A stretch of 64,000 nucleotides of DNA from assembly GCA_923172585.1 (NCBI GenBank), contig OV298644.1:513427-577426 (forward strand), given 5' to 3'. This DNA comes from Haemophilus influenzae (GTDB lineage: Bacteria; Pseudomonadota; Gammaproteobacteria; Enterobacterales; Pasteurellaceae). Of this stretch, positions 30,175-40,656 are shown in pieces. The notes beneath the pieces were generated by a model, which worked only from the letters and a program-made list of their open reading frames with translations, made no database searches and had not been told where the DNA came from. Within the stretch, counting starts at the first letter, position 1. Every line of letters starts with the position of its first letter. A program made the position numbers and the translations under genes.

Positions 30175-30899
30175 TTAATCTGATAAATTTTGTGGCAATC
30201 GTTCTAAAATGGCTTTCCAATAGGTTGAAGAACGTAAATTATGTTTACGGATGCAATCCACTACTGCATCTGCATTTCCCTCAAGACAAATTTGTTGCAT
30301 TTCTAAATAAAATTGCTTTGTTAATTCACGGTGTTTTTTTCTTTAAAAAATAACAACCCTATTCGCTGATAAACGCCTTTTAAACTATTGAAAATTAAAC
30401 GATAAAAGGGTTTGTTGGCAACAACAGTGAATTGACGAAATAATTGGTAATCAAATTCTGTGTAATCTTGTGCTGTGTTTTGTAATTGCTCTAATTCAGC
30501 AAAAAGTGCGGTTGATTTTTGAGGGGAATTTTTTACTGCTTCATAAATGTAAGATTCCGACATTTTACTACGTAAAGACAGCATATTATCAATAATTAAG
30601 GGCGCGGACTGCATATCCAAAGCAATTAGGGTTTCAATAATATTCGGCCCTGCAGCATCCCAAATATTATTTACTTTGGTGGGTTTGCCGTGCTGAATTG
30701 TTAGCCAACCATCACGAGCCAAACGTTGTAAAACTTCACGTAGGGTGGTGCGAGTTACACCAATCTTATCGGCTAAATCACGTTCTGATGGCAAATTACT
30801 GCCCGCAGGAAAAACATCTTGCCAAATACTCTTTACAATATATTCCTCTGCTAAAGCTGCTGGACTTTGGGCTTTTAAAATGTCGTTATTGTTTTGCAT
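30175..30899 (-). pseudogene. fadR: Fatty acid regulator FadR, frameshifted near the C-terminus
   Basis: GntR-family, acyl-CoA-responsive regulator of fatty acid genes. The N-terminal winged helix is complete (LPSERDLADKIGVTRTTLRE, about 36-55, then VLQRLARDGWLTIQHGKPT). The frame breaks after LLFFKEKN at about 30340, in an A7 run (T7 on plus). Eight A restore HRELTKQFYLEMQQICLEGN, then ADAVVDCIRKHNLRSSTYWK and a stop at 30175, for about 241 residues. The lost part is the end of the ligand-binding domain. fadL is also broken in this window, but the same kind of run-length lesion occurs in unrelated genes, so error is likely. Divergent from nhaB. Confidence 0.9.
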
Positions 30900-31023
30900 T
30901 ACAATTAAAAATCAGATAAAAATCAAAAAAAATGCAATTTTATAAAAAAATTACTTGGTTTTTATTATCCTTTAAAGGGGGATATATTACAATGTTCGCG
31001 TGATAAAAATAATGGAGTTCACT

Positions 31024-32568
31024 ATGACAAACATTCAGGCTTTTATGAAAAACTTTCTTGGGGCAAGTCCAGAATGGTACAAACTTGCCATTGTGGTTTT
31101 TCTTATTATAAATCCAATTGTTTTCTTTTTTATTAGTCCTTTTATTGCGGGTTGGTTACTGGTTGCAGAATTTATTTTCACATTGGCAATGGCATTAAAA
31201 TGCTACCCTCTTCAACCGGGTGGTCTATTAGCAATTGAAGCTATTATTATTGGAATGACAAATGCCAAACACGTCAAAGCAGAAATTATGGCAAACTTTG
31301 AAGTGATCTTGCTACTGATATTTATGGTGGCAGGTATTTTCTTTATGAAACAATTACTGCTTTATGTATTTACTAAATTACTTGTCAAAATTCGTTCTAA
31401 AATTGCACTTTCTATTGCCTTTTGTTTTAGTGCTGCTTTTTTATCGGCTTTTCTCGATGCTTTAACGGTTGTTGCTGTTATCATTAGTGTCGCAATGGGA
31501 TTTTATGGTGTGTATCACAAAGTTGCATCAGGCAATAATTTAATTGATGCGGTTGATATTTCAGACGATAGAAAAATTATTGAACAACAGCACGAAATCT
31601 TAGAAAAATTCCGTGCATTCTTACGTAGTTTAATGATGCATGCGGGTGTAGGAACTGCACTCGGTGGTGTAATGACCGTTGTTGGAGAACCACAAAACTT
31701 AATTATTGCAGAACAAGCAAAATGGAACTTTATGGAATTTTTCCTCCGTATGGCACCCGTGACTATTCCTGTGTTTATCTGCGGATTACTCACTTGTTTC
31801 TTGGTCGAAAAATTCAAATTATTTGGTTATGGCGAGAAATTACCAGACGAAGTGTGGAAAGTCTTATCAGATTTAGATCGCACTAATTCAGAAAAAATGT
31901 CTAAACAAGATAAAATTAAATTAGGTATGCAAGCGTTAATCGCAATTTGGTTAATTCTTGGATTAGCATTCCATCTTGCCGCAGTCGGTTTAATTGGTTT
32001 AAGTATCATCATTTTTGCTACGTCTTTCACTGGTGTGACGGATGAACATACTATCGGTAAAGCCTTTCAGGAATCTTTACCCTTTACTGCATTGCTCGTT
32101 GTATTCTTTTCTGTTGTTGCAGTAATTATTGATCAAAAACTTTTTTCACCAATTATTCACTTCGTTCTTTCTGCGGAAGAAAATACACAACTTGCTTTAT
32201 TCTATTTGTTTAATGGCTTGCTTTCTTCTATTTCTGATAATGTATTTGTTGCAACGGTTTATATTAATGAAGCTAAAGCTGCACTGACTAATGGAGTAAT
32301 TGCACCACATCAATTTGAATTGCTTTCTGTTGCCATTAATACAGGTACAAACTTACCATCAGTTGCAACACCAAATGGACAAGCTGCTTTCTTATTCTTA
32401 TTGACTTCATCAATTTCGCCATTAATTCGCCTTTCTTATGGCAGAATGGTTTATATGGCTTTACCTTACACGATTGTACTTTCAATCATTGGTTTACTGG
32501 CTATTGAATTTATTTTACCAGCTGCCACAATTTGGTTAGCAAGTTTAGGTTTAATTTTGCCAATTTAA
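31024..32568 (+). CDS. nhaB: Na+/H+ antiporter NhaB
   Basis: Inner membrane antiporter that expels sodium in exchange for protons. The 514-residue protein has about twelve hydrophobic segments. Stretches such as [78 protein letters not shown] and [20 protein letters not shown] match E. coli NhaB closely. I use the ATG at 31024, six bases after GGAG; an in-frame ATG at 31012 is possible. Its stop is nine bases before dsbB, and in E. coli fadR-nhaB-dsbB is likewise clustered. Confidence 0.95.
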   Translation: MTNIQAFMKNFLGASPEWYKLAIVVFLIINPIVFFFISPFIAGWLLVAEFIFTLAMALKCYPLQPGGLLAIEAIIIGMTNAKHVKAEIMANFEVILLLIFMVAGIFFMKQLLLYVFTKLLVKIRSKIALSIAFCFSAAFLSAFLDALTVVAVIISVAMGFYGVYHKVASGNNLIDAVDISDDRKIIEQQHEILEKFRAFLRSLMMHAGVGTALGGVMTVVGEPQNLIIAEQAKWNFMEFFLRMAPVTIPVFICGLLTCFLVEKFKLFGYGEKLPDEVWKVLSDLDRTNSEKMSKQDKIKLGMQALIAIWLILGLAFHLAAVGLIGLSIIIFATSFTGVTDEHTIGKAFQESLPFTALLVVFFSVVAVIIDQKLFSPIIHFVLSAEENTQLALFYLFNGLLSSISDNVFVATVYINEAKAALTNGVIAPHQFELLSVAINTGTNLPSVATPNGQAAFLFLLTSSISPLIRLSYGRMVYMALPYTIVLSIIGLLAIEFILPAATIWLASLGLILPI

Positions 32569-32577
32569 GGAGAGAAA

Positions 32578-33183
32578 ATGCTCGCGCTATTAAAACAATT
32601 TTCCGAAAAACGTTTTGTGTGGTTTTTATTGGCTTTTTCAAGTTTAGCCTTAGAATCCACCGCACTTTACTTCCAATATGGAATGGGCTTACAACCTTGT
32701 GTGCTCTGTGTTTATGAACGTTTAGCAATGATTGGCTTATTTGTAGCGGGCATTATTGCTTTATTTCAACCTCGCACTTTCATACTTCGATTAATCGCCT
32801 TGGCTTTAGGTTTATTCAGCAGTATTAAGGGCTTATTGATTTCATTTCGTCATCTTGATTTGCAAATGAATCCAGCTCCTTGGAAACAATGTGAGTTTAT
32901 TCCAAATTTTCCCGAGACTTTACCATTTCATCAATGGTTTCCATTTATATTTAACCCGACTGGCTCTTGTAATGAAAGCCAATGGTCATTATTTGGTTTA
33001 ACGATGGTGCAATGGCTAGTGGTTATTTTTTCACTATATGTGGTTATTCTCACATTATTGTTAATCGCACAAGTGATTAAAACACGGAAACAAAGAAGAT
33101 TATTTAACTTAAAAAATACGGTGAAATTTCACCGTATTTTTTATTACATTAAAATCAACCGCACTTTATTCAACGGTAACTGA
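32578..33183 (+). CDS. dsbB: Disulfide bond formation protein DsbB, extended at the C-terminus
   Basis: Four-helix inner membrane quinone reductase that reoxidises DsbA. The first cysteine pair is in [17 protein letters not shown] (C-x2-C, about residues 41-44) and the second in [10 protein letters not shown] and [11 protein letters not shown]. The family protein should end near [10 protein letters not shown] (residue 177). Here the frame reads on as [20 protein letters not shown] through the terminator hairpin to 33183, because AACTTAAAAA has TTA where AACTAAAAA would give TAA. The extra 24 residues are probably an indel artefact or a lost stop. Start ATG follows AAGGAGAGAAA. Confidence 0.9.
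   Translation: MLALLKQFSEKRFVWFLLAFSSLALESTALYFQYGMGLQPCVLCVYERLAMIGLFVAGIIALFQPRTFILRLIALALGLFSSIKGLLISFRHLDLQMNPAPWKQCEFIPNFPETLPFHQWFPFIFNPTGSCNESQWSLFGLTMVQWLVVIFSLYVVILTLLLIAQVIKTRKQRRLFNLKNTVKFHRIFYYIKINRTLFNGN
33111..33142. terminator. Bidirectional terminator between dsbB and glmS
   Basis: AAAAAATACGGTGAAA pairs with TTTCACCGTATTTTTT without a loop gap, symmetrical, with T-runs on both strands. It lies inside the extended dsbB frame and 24 bases before the glmS stop. Confidence 0.9.
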
Positions 33184-34998
33184 TTTTGCTAAGTTACGAG
33201 GTTGATCTACATCAGTGCCTTTAATTAAAGCCACATAATAAGAAAGTAATTGCATTGGAATGGTATAAAAAATCGGTGCAACAATATCATTGACTTTTGG
33301 CATCGTGATGATTTTCATTCCTTCACTTGGCGTAAATCCTGCTTCTTTATCGGCAAATACGTATAATTGACCGCCACGAGCTCGCACTTCCTCAATGTTC
33401 GATTTTACTTTTTCTAATAATTCATTATTTGGTGCAACGACAATCACTGGCATATCAGCATCAATTAACGCTAATGGCCCGTGTTTCAATTCTCCCGCCG
33501 CATAGGCCTCAGCGTGAATATAAGAAATCTCTTTCAATTTCAAAGAAGCCTCTACGGCAATTGGATAAAACGCACCACGACCTAAGAAAAGCGCATGATG
33601 TTTTTCAGCAAAATCCTCCGCCAACGTTTCAATTTCGGAATCAAAGGATAACGCTTTTTCAATTTCAGTAGGTAAAGATTGCATTGCTTTAATAATTTCA
33701 CGTTCTTTTTCTACAGAAATATGACCTTTAACTTTACCAAGTGCCGTCACCAGCATTAATAATGCAGCGAGCTGTGTCGTAAATGCTTTTGTCGATGCCA
33801 CCCCAACTTCAACACCAGCACGAGTCATAAATGCAAGATCTGATTCGCGTACGAGCGAAGAGCCAGCAACATTACAAATTGTTAATGCCGCCATATAGCC
33901 CTTTTCTTTCGCTAAACGAAGTGCAGCTAAAGTATCGGCTGTTTCGCCAGATTGAGAAAGGGTAATCAATAAGCTATTTGGACGGGTAACAAATTTGCGA
34001 TAACGAAATTCTGATGCAATTTCAACATCACAGCTCACTCCAGCTAAAGATTCAAACCAATAACGCGCCACCATACCTGCATTATAAGATGTACCACAAG
34101 CAACAATTTGAATATGCTCAACTTTTTCTAAAATGCCTTTTGCACCATTACCGATTGAATCGACAATCACATTTTCGTGATTAATACGCCCTTCCATTGT
34201 ATTAATAAGTGCGGTTGGCTGTTCGTAAATTTCTTTCTGCATAAAATGACGGAATTTACCTTTCTCTGCAGCGTCATTTTCAAGATTAGACTCGTGAATT
34301 TCACGTTTAGCCTTATTACCGTGAGCATCATAAATATCAACTGTACGACGTGTAATTTCTGCAATATCCCCTTCTTCTAAAAAGATAAAACGGCGGGTAA
34401 CACTTAAAAGTGCAAGTTGATCTGAAGCTAAGAAATTTTCACCGATACCTAAGCCAATCACAAGTGGACTACCAGAACGAGCTGCCACTAAATGTTCAGG
34501 ATGACGGCTATCCATTACCACCATACCATATGCACCCGTGAGTTGTTTTACCGATTTCTGCACAGCCTCTAAAAGGGAATCCGTGCTACGCATTTCCCAT
34601 TCAACTAAATGCGCGATCACTTCAGTATCTGTTTGTGATAAAAAGACATAACCACGAGATTTTAATAATTCGCGAAGTTCTTCGTGATTTTCAATAATAC
34701 CGTTATGTACTACAGCAAAAGTACCTGATGAATGCGGATGCGCATTAGTTTCTGATGGTTCGCCGTGAGTTGCCCAGCGAGTATGTGCAATTCCCGTTCC
34801 ACCAATTAATGGTTTTTCTGATACGACTTCATCTAAAGCTTTAACTTTGCCTAAACAACGAATACGTTGTAATTCATTTTGTTTATTGATTACTGCAACA
34901 CCAGCTGAATCATAACCACGATATTCTAAACGATGTAAACCATTAATTAAGATTTCCGCTACATCTCGTTGCGCTACTGCGCCGACAATACCACACAT
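33166..34998 (-). CDS. glmS: Glutamine--fructose-6-phosphate aminotransferase (isomerizing)
   Basis: Makes glucosamine 6-phosphate from fructose 6-phosphate and glutamine, the first step of UDP-GlcNAc synthesis. The 610-residue protein starts MCGIVGAVA, where Cys2 is the glutaminase nucleophile, with [20 protein letters not shown] (about 70-89) and [14 protein letters not shown]. Two SIS sugar isomerase domains follow ([35 protein letters not shown]), and it ends [11 protein letters not shown] with the conserved C-tail. All parts are intact. No glmS ribozyme was seen upstream. Confidence 0.97.
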   Translation of the reverse strand: MCGIVGAVAQRDVAEILINGLHRLEYRGYDSAGVAVINKQNELQRIRCLGKVKALDEVVSEKPLIGGTGIAHTRWATHGEPSETNAHPHSSGTFAVVHNGIIENHEELRELLKSRGYVFLSQTDTEVIAHLVEWEMRSTDSLLEAVQKSVKQLTGAYGMVVMDSRHPEHLVAARSGSPLVIGLGIGENFLASDQLALLSVTRRFIFLEEGDIAEITRRTVDIYDAHGNKAKREIHESNLENDAAEKGKFRHFMQKEIYEQPTALINTMEGRINHENVIVDSIGNGAKGILEKVEHIQIVACGTSYNAGMVARYWFESLAGVSCDVEIASEFRYRKFVTRPNSLLITLSQSGETADTLAALRLAKEKGYMAALTICNVAGSSLVRESDLAFMTRAGVEVGVASTKAFTTQLAALLMLVTALGKVKGHISVEKEREIIKAMQSLPTEIEKALSFDSEIETLAEDFAEKHHALFLGRGAFYPIAVEASLKLKEISYIHAEAYAAGELKHGPLALIDADMPVIVVAPNNELLEKVKSNIEEVRARGGQLYVFADKEAGFTPSEGMKIITMPKVNDIVAPIFYTIPMQLLSYYVALIKGTDVDQPRNLAKSVTVE

Positions 34999-35061
34999 AA
35001 GTTTTCCTTATTTATTTCTATTACTAAGTTTGTTTTTACATTTGCCACGCGTTTACACAAT

Positions 35062-35090
35062 AAAAAAACCCTGCGCAATCGACAGGGCTT
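35062..35090 (-). terminator. Terminator of hupA
   Basis: On the minus strand GCCCTG and CAGGGT flank TCGATTGCG and are followed by TTTTTTTATT. Confidence 0.85.
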
Positions 35091-35110
35091 CATTTCATTG
35101 ATGTTATCAA

Positions 35111-35383
35111 TTATTTGATTGCATCTTTTAATGCTTTACCAGATACAAATGCTGGCACTTTAGATGCTGCGATTTGGATTTCAGCACCAGTTTGTGGGTT
35201 GCGACCAGTACGAGCAGCACGTTCATTTACTTTAAATGTACCGAAACCGATTAATTGTACAGGCTCACCTTCTTTTAGGCTTGCAGTAATTGCATCTAAA
35301 GTCGCTTCTAACGCTGCTTTAGCTTGTTTTTTGTTTAACTCTGCAGCGTTTGCAATTGCATCAATTAAATCTGTTTTGTTCAT
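35111..35383 (-). CDS. hupA: DNA-binding protein HU
   Basis: Small histone-like protein that bends and compacts DNA. The 90-residue product [20 protein letters not shown] ... has the HU signature [20 protein letters not shown] (about 47-66) on the DNA-binding arms and ends [10 protein letters not shown]. The ATG at 35383 is preceded by AGAAGGTAC and gives the family N-terminus; longer in-frame extensions to 35521 have no ribosome site. It lies downstream of the DUF416 gene on the same strand. Confidence 0.96.
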   Translation of the reverse strand: MNKTDLIDAIANAAELNKKQAKAALEATLDAITASLKEGEPVQLIGFGTFKVNERAARTGRNPQTGAEIQIAASKVPAFVSGKALKDAIK

Positions 35384-35522
35384 AAATTTGTACCTTCTGT
35401 TAAATAAAAAGTTTGATTCTTTAAAAGTATCTTTGCGAATTTGTCGCAAAAACTGTGCAAAGGATAATCTAACTTGAGATGAATTAAAAGCATGATTTCT
35501 AAAAATTGTGACAAATCTCACG

Positions 35523-36113
35523 TTATTGATGAAATTCTATACCAATGTTAGATATACCCTCAGTCCGAATTTCATTTTTTAAAGCTAAAATTAATTCAAT
35601 ATCACGTTTTTCACATTCTTTAAGCAAACGATAAACTTGCCATTGCACATCAAGTTCTGTTTGAATATCTTCATTTTCTTTTAGCTTACTTTCTGACCAA
35701 TCTCGTCCAGTTTCTGTTTCCAATAATGCCCTTATTGTTCCCAACGAAATTAAGCTTATTTCCACCGCTTTTTCTAAGGTTTCGCCCGCAATAATGGCGT
35801 GTAAAATTTCAGCTAAAGCCTGACAGGCATCTAACGCTGCCACAACACCAAAACTATCATAATCATTCACATCAGGAATAATCGTTTCTAATTTCTCCAA
35901 CTGATTTTCAAAGTTGATTTTGACATCTTTAATTGTTAAATATTCCCACACCAAATTGAGAATATTTTGATACGTTTTGGTTTCCGCACTAAGCTCGTTC
36001 ATTTGACAGAACAATTTAAAATTTGGTGCCATACGTTCACATAAAGCAGCCATAAAAGTAAGATGTTGCCAACTTTCTAAGTTTTCTAAGCGTTTATGAA
36101 TCGGATTTCGCAT
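35523..36113 (-). CDS. DUF416 family protein (YjaG-like)
   Basis: A 196-residue soluble, acidic, alpha-helical protein of the DUF416 family, as E. coli YjaG. Characteristic stretches are [20 protein letters not shown] near the N-terminus, [20 protein letters not shown] (about 99-118) and [20 protein letters not shown] (about 140-160). In E. coli yjaG also precedes hupA, and the same order holds here. The function is unknown. Confidence 0.88.
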   Translation of the reverse strand: MRNPIHKRLENLESWQHLTFMAALCERMAPNFKLFCQMNELSAETKTYQNILNLVWEYLTIKDVKINFENQLEKLETIIPDVNDYDSFGVVAALDACQALAEILHAIIAGETLEKAVEISLISLGTIRALLETETGRDWSESKLKENEDIQTELDVQWQVYRLLKECEKRDIELILALKNEIRTEGISNIGIEFHQ

Positions 36114-36148
36114 CTTATTTCCTTAATTCGTAAGAGTTGGAATATTTA

Positions 36149-36943
36149 TTAATCGCATTTATGTTCCGCTTTACAAAGTTCAAGCGTCACATGAATTAAT
36201 TTGCGAGCGATAGTACCCGTTGGCGGTAATTCTGGCAAGGGTTGATCATAAGAAAACCATTGTGCATCGTGAATTTCACTTTCCTGCAATGTTATTTCTC
36301 CGCTTTCATAATCAGCAAGAAAGCCGACCATTTGAGAGTTTGGAAATGCCCAAGGCTGGCTACCGAAATAACGAAGATTTTTTATTGAAATCCCTGTTTC
36401 TTCAAAAACCTCTCTCTGCACTGCTTGTTCAAATGTTTCCCCTACTTCGACAAAACCTGCAAGCGTCGTGTATATTCCTCCGTTAGGACTATAATGTCGC
36501 TTATGATTTGCCAATAGAATTTCGTGACCACGACGAACCGCAACAATAATTGATGGGCAAATCACAGGATAAGTTTGATACCCACAGTGAATACATTGCA
36601 CTGCAAGCTCTTCTTGAATTTGTTGTATTTTATGACCGCACTTTCCACAGAATTTATGGGTTTTCAGAAAATGATTAATTTCCACACCTCGGCTTAATAT
36701 ATGGAATTCATCCTCTGGCAGTGAAAGCAAGTTACGCAAACTCACATATTCTCGTTCATCACTTTCTTGCTCAGCCACAAGCCACAACGGATGATTTTTC
36801 CATTCTCCAATTTGCATTGCCTGTAATCCTTCCAAATCAATATCTTTAGCGATACCAAAAGGCAATTCATTATTCACTAAATACAGATTAGAACCTTGTG
36901 TAAGCAACCAATAACCAAAATCATCTTGTTGAAGTATTTTCAT
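36149..36943 (-). CDS. nudC: NAD-capped RNA / NADH pyrophosphatase NudC
   Basis: Nudix enzyme that removes the NAD cap from RNA and hydrolyses NADH. A four-Cys zinc site is present in FCGKCGHKIQ and VQCIHCGYQT (about 97-120). The Nudix box is GFVEVGETFEQAVQREVFEE followed by TG (about 160-181), and the NudC signature SQPWAFPNSQMVGF follows (about 194-207). Length 264 fits the family. Monocistronic, with an uptake-signal hairpin directly upstream. Confidence 0.94.
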   Translation of the reverse strand: MKILQQDDFGYWLLTQGSNLYLVNNELPFGIAKDIDLEGLQAMQIGEWKNHPLWLVAEQESDEREYVSLRNLLSLPEDEFHILSRGVEINHFLKTHKFCGKCGHKIQQIQEELAVQCIHCGYQTYPVICPSIIVAVRRGHEILLANHKRHYSPNGGIYTTLAGFVEVGETFEQAVQREVFEETGISIKNLRYFGSQPWAFPNSQMVGFLADYESGEITLQESEIHDAQWFSYDQPLPELPPTGTIARKLIHVTLELCKAEHKCD

Positions 36944-36960
36944 TTTTTCTCCATAAAAAT

Positions 36961-36984
36961 GACCGCACTTTCAAAAGTGCGGTC
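36961..36984. terminator. Perfect inverted uptake-signal pair
   Basis: GACCGCACTT (36961-36970) and AAGTGCGGTC (36975-36984) form a tight hairpin with a four-base loop. It follows nfuA on the minus strand and precedes nudC. Confidence 0.85.
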
Positions 36985-37009
36985 ATTATAAATCTTCTTT
37001 TATAACTCA

Positions 37010-37605
37010 CTAATAATAAGAATGTTCGCCACGTTGATGCTCAGTTATATCTTTTGCACCTTTTAATTCATTCGGGAATAAGCTAACAAGTTGTTTTTCT
37101 ACGCCATCTTTTAACGTAACATCCACCATTGAACAACCGTTACAGCCACCACCGAATTGTAAAACTGCGTAACCATCTTCAGTAATTTCAATTAAGGTTA
37201 TACGTCCACCGTGATTTGCAAGCTGTGGGTTAATTTGAGTTTGAATTACATATTCAACACGTTCAATTAATGGCGCATCATCAGCCACCTTACGCATTTT
37301 GGCATTCGGTGCTTTTAAGGTCAGTTGCGCACCAAGCTCTTCGGTAACATAATCAATTTCTGCTTCTTCTAAGAAAGGCAAACTCACTTCATCAATAAAT
37401 GCAGAAAAAGTATTATATTTCATTTCAATATCGCTTTCTTCCACGGCATTCGGGGGCAATAAGATACGCCACATTCCGCATTAGGCGTACCCGGATTAAC
37501 GACGAAAATACGAATATTCGTTCCTTCTTCTTGCGTGTCTAAAAGTTTTCGAAAATGCGCTTGTGCAGCATCAGAAATAGCGATTTGCTGGGTTGCTTGT
37601 TCCAT
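37010..37605 (-). pseudogene. nfuA: Fe/S biogenesis protein NfuA, frameshifted
   Basis: Scaffold that delivers Fe-S clusters to target proteins. The N-terminal half is a degenerate A-type domain ([20 protein letters not shown]). The frame leaves after YC at about 37472, where five C are read but six are needed to give [20 protein letters not shown]. The C-terminal NifU-like domain (about 105-195) has the cluster motif [11 protein letters not shown]. Restored length is 198 residues. All key residues are kept if one C is restored, so the lesion is most likely an error. Confidence 0.9.
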
Positions 37606-37679
37606 AATTATGTCCTAAATACTTGAGAGAAAGTATCGGGAATAATACGCTTATCGCGCTTTTTTTCCAGTGCTTTATA

Positions 37680-38365
37680 TTAAGCTCGTGCCAGCCCCCA
37701 CACTTGAATCTCCTCCACACCTAATTTTCGCAACAATTTTGAGATTTCATTGAGTGTAGAACCAGTAGTAATCACATCATCCACCAATGCTATACGACGA
37801 TAAGGAAATTCATTTTTCGAAACAGCAAGAGAAAAGGCATTTTTTAAATTCTGACGACGATCTTTTGCACTCAAACCACGTTGAGTATAGGTGTGTTTCA
37901 CACGCTTTACGATATTGCTCAAATTAGGAATATCCAGCCAACGACTTAATTGCCGAGATAATAAATCTGCCTGATTATAACCCCGTCGCCATTGACGAAA
38001 ATGATATAAAGGCACAGGAATGATTGCCTCTGGCAATTTAAGTTGATGCGTTCGTTTAGCATCACGCACCGCAAGATATAAAAGCCGAGCTAAAGTGCGG
38101 TCAATCCAAAATTGATTTTGAAATTTAAAACGCTGAATCAATATCGAAAGAGGTTCAATATAATGCCCAATAATGACCATCTTATCCCAACTTGGTTCTT
38201 GTTTAAGGCAATTCCCACAATGCTGCGCATAATATTGCAATTCCGCACCACAATGACCGCAATAAGGAAAAGATTTAATTTGTTTTTGGCAACCTGAACA
38301 TAGCCCATTTTTTGCAATATGAAGATTGCCACGACAGTGGATACAGCGAAAATTAAAAAATTCAT
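37680..38365 (-). pseudogene. comF: Competence protein ComF (Com101A), frameshifted at the start
   Basis: Last gene of the com operon, needed for DNA transfer into the cytoplasm in H. influenzae. Starting at 38365, the T6 run after ATGAA (A6 on plus) needs seven T. Then the protein reads FRCIHCRGNLHIAKNGLCSG and CQKQIKSFPYCGHCGAELQY, a four- to eight-Cys zinc ribbon. The C-terminal phosphoribosyltransferase fold ends with the PRPP loop VDDVITTGSTLNE (about 196-208). The restored product is about 228 residues. As read, only the part from 38240 would be made. It follows comE by 12 bases. Confidence 0.88.
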
Positions 38366-38377
38366 CGTCTAAAAAAG

Positions 38378-39715
38378 TTATTTTTTCCCCGCACTTTTTT
38401 GTTTCAACGCCTCTAACGTTTCTCCTGCTTTTAAAATATGTGGCGTCACGAAAATCACGAGCTCACGTTTTTGATGTCGTTCACTTTCTTTGCTAAATAA
38501 TCGTTTAATAACGGGTATATCGCCAAGCAATGGCACTTTATCTTCGCTTTTCGTGATTGTGTCGTGAAATACGCCGCCAAGCACAATGGTTTCCCCATCT
38601 TTGGCAAAAACCTGAGTATTAATTTCTTGCTTATCAATAGAAACCACCTCATTTTGTCCATAAGCGACACGAGAACCAGGGGAATTTTGACTTACCAATA
38701 AATCAAGTAAGATATTGTTATCTTTAGAAATATGTGGCGTCACTTCCAAACCAAGCACCGCCTCACGAAATTCCACAGATTGCGTATCGTTACGAGTATT
38801 ACTCACGATGTAAGGAATTTCTGTCCCCTGTTTAATGCTCGCACTTTTCTTATTGGTAGTGAGTAAGCGAGGACTTGCAATAATTTCTACATTATTTTCA
38901 CGCTCCAACGCACTCAATTCTAAATCAAGCAATCGCCCATTAATTTTGGCAACTTGTAATGCTATAGAGCCAGCAGGTGTCGTCGTTGTCGCAAAATTTA
39001 CATTAAGATTATCCGCAATATTTTCAAAGCTATTGCCTGTAAGGCTGCCCGCAACTCGTCTTGCATTTTCAGTTGGATTAAAAATCCCCCACCGAACGCC
39101 AAGTTCTTTCAAACTCTCATCCGTAATTGTCACAATTCGCGCTTCAATAGCGATCTGTTCAATAGGCTTATCCATTTCAGCAATCAGTTTTTTGATATTT
39201 TGCACAGAACGAGGTTCATCCTGAATAACCAGCAAATTACTGCGATCATCAAAGGTAATGCTCCCCGCAGGAGAAAGCAAAGATCCACTTCCTGTTGTTA
39301 AAGATTTCATTAATTCAGAGGCTTTAGCAAAATGAAGTTTTACCGTGTGGCTGACTAAGTGCGGTTCATTTGTCGTAAGATTTCCTGCAACTTGACCTTT
39401 GCCAGATTGACTGCCGTTTAAATAATAAATCCCATCATCTTTATTCAAAGTAAGATGCTTACTTTTTGCGATTATTTTTAGCAAACGTGGCATATCAATA
39501 TTGTTTAATTTCAAAGAAATATTGCCTTCTAACCTCTCACCCATCACTAAATTCACATCTTGTTGAAAAGCTAATTGCTCCAGTGTTTGAGCTAAAGGTG
39601 CTTGCGATAAACGAATAAAAAAACGTTCGTTATCTGTTTTAGGATTAGCAAAAACGATTAATGGCAAACAAAAACATACTAAAAAATAACCGCACTTTAA
39701 AAAATATTTCTTCAT
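38378..39715 (-). CDS. comE: Competence secretin ComE (PilQ-like)
   Basis: Outer membrane secretin pore of the type IV pilus and DNA uptake machine. The 445-residue protein has a signal peptide (about 1-24, YFLVCFCLPLIVFA), an N-terminal STN/N0-like region (LAQTLEQLAFQQDVNLVMGE), an N1 domain (about 115-175) and the secretin core with EARIVTITDESLKELGVRWG, ASPRLLTTNKKSASIKQGTE and VPLLGDIPVIKRLFSKES, the last being the secretin signature. It is nine bases downstream of comD. Confidence 0.93.
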   Translation of the reverse strand: MKKYFLKCGYFLVCFCLPLIVFANPKTDNERFFIRLSQAPLAQTLEQLAFQQDVNLVMGERLEGNISLKLNNIDMPRLLKIIAKSKHLTLNKDDGIYYLNGSQSGKGQVAGNLTTNEPHLVSHTVKLHFAKASELMKSLTTGSGSLLSPAGSITFDDRSNLLVIQDEPRSVQNIKKLIAEMDKPIEQIAIEARIVTITDESLKELGVRWGIFNPTENARRVAGSLTGNSFENIADNLNVNFATTTTPAGSIALQVAKINGRLLDLELSALERENNVEIIASPRLLTTNKKSASIKQGTEIPYIVSNTRNDTQSVEFREAVLGLEVTPHISKDNNILLDLLVSQNSPGSRVAYGQNEVVSIDKQEINTQVFAKDGETIVLGGVFHDTITKSEDKVPLLGDIPVIKRLFSKESERHQKRELVIFVTPHILKAGETLEALKQKSAGKK

Positions 39716-39724
39716 AATCTTCCT

Positions 39725-40138
39725 TTAAAAACTTAATTTTTTCCATTCACTACTATCACATTGTTCTCCGAGCTTGCGCATAAATTGAACATTGTTTTGG
39801 TTGATTTTTTCTACAATATAGCCCTCTTGAGCCACATCAACGCCCTCTAAAACGCTGTAAACTTGCAAACCTTGATCTTGCAACAAGGCAAAGGCTTTAT
39901 CTTTAGAAATCACTACGCCCACCAATTTTAAAGCGTTCAAAGGAATTTCAGCCGCTTGGCGATTTTCATCCGCTCCGCATAGATTATTAGGCACATCTGA
40001 GGAAATTATTTCTGTCTGTTCCATTACTGTTTGTGCGTTATCAAACTGAGAACGGTTACGCTGTGTTTTATCGAAAGGATCTTGTCCCCAACTGCAATTC
40101 ATAAAAAATAATATAATCAGGAAAAACCAATGTTTCAT
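39725..40138 (-). CDS. comD: Competence protein ComD (PilP-like)
   Basis: A 137-residue protein with an N-terminal signal peptide (MKHWFFLIILFFMNCSW); the Cys near position 15 could make it a lipoprotein, as PilP is. The later part (EIPLNALKLVGVVISKDKAF, then ALLQDQGLQVYSVLEGVDVA) fits a PilP-like pilus assembly fold that bridges the inner membrane complex to the secretin. It overlaps comC by four bases. Homology to PilP is inferred from position and this pattern. Confidence 0.85.
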   Translation of the reverse strand: MKHWFFLIILFFMNCSWGQDPFDKTQRNRSQFDNAQTVMEQTEIISSDVPNNLCGADENRQAAEIPLNALKLVGVVISKDKAFALLQDQGLQVYSVLEGVDVAQEGYIVEKINQNNVQFMRKLGEQCDSSEWKKLSF

Positions 40139-40656
40139 TTTGTTTCCTTATCTAGCTGAAAAATGATCTCGGTTTGCAATGGACTGTCTTCTGGTTTGAT
40201 AAACTGCAAGCGACTCACTGAAAGCTGTGACGAATTAGCCAAAAGTGCGGTTAAAAATGTCTTCGTTTTCTCAAAATGACCTGTAAGCTGTAAATGCAAA
40301 ATAGGCTTTTGCCCCATTTCCCAACGTAAATGCTGAGATAAACCGTTGCGTGCAGCTAAACGTTGAATTTGTTTATTCAAAGGAATAATTTGTGCAGCCA
40401 GTTCTGGAGAAAGTTTTCGACTTTCCGACTGCTGTTGTAAAGAGGTTAAAATTTTCTGTTGATGCAACAATTCTGAACGTTTCACCGCTAACTCATTTTC
40501 AATTTCATGGAAACGTGAACTCCCCTCGATATAATCTAAAACGGGGCGAAAAATCACCGCACTTAATAGCAATAAAAAGGTTAAACCATGCACATAAAAA
40601 GGCTGACTTAGCCATTTTCCAAAAGGAGTAAAAGGATCGTTAAAAAAAGCTTTCAT
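40135..40656 (-). CDS. comC: Competence protein ComC (PilO-like)
   Basis: A 173-residue protein with one membrane segment (about residues 22-41, FYVHGLTFLLLLSAVIF), then a coiled coil and a small alpha/beta domain, the PilO layout. It overlaps comB and comD by four bases each, so the operon is tightly coupled. Function in the inner membrane alignment complex is inferred from order (comA-B-C-D-E equals pilM-N-O-P-Q). Confidence 0.85.
   Translation of the reverse strand: MKAFFNDPFTPFGKWLSQPFYVHGLTFLLLLSAVIFRPVLDYIEGSSRFHEIENELAVKRSELLHQQKILTSLQQQSESRKLSPELAAQIIPLNKQIQRLAARNGLSQHLRWEMGQKPILHLQLTGHFEKTKTFLTALLANSSQLSVSRLQFIKPEDSPLQTEIIFQLDKETK

Noticed and set aside
34999-35061. glmS ribozyme upstream of glmS
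   Set aside because: The leader is short and AT-rich with no ribozyme core; gammaproteobacteria normally lack it.
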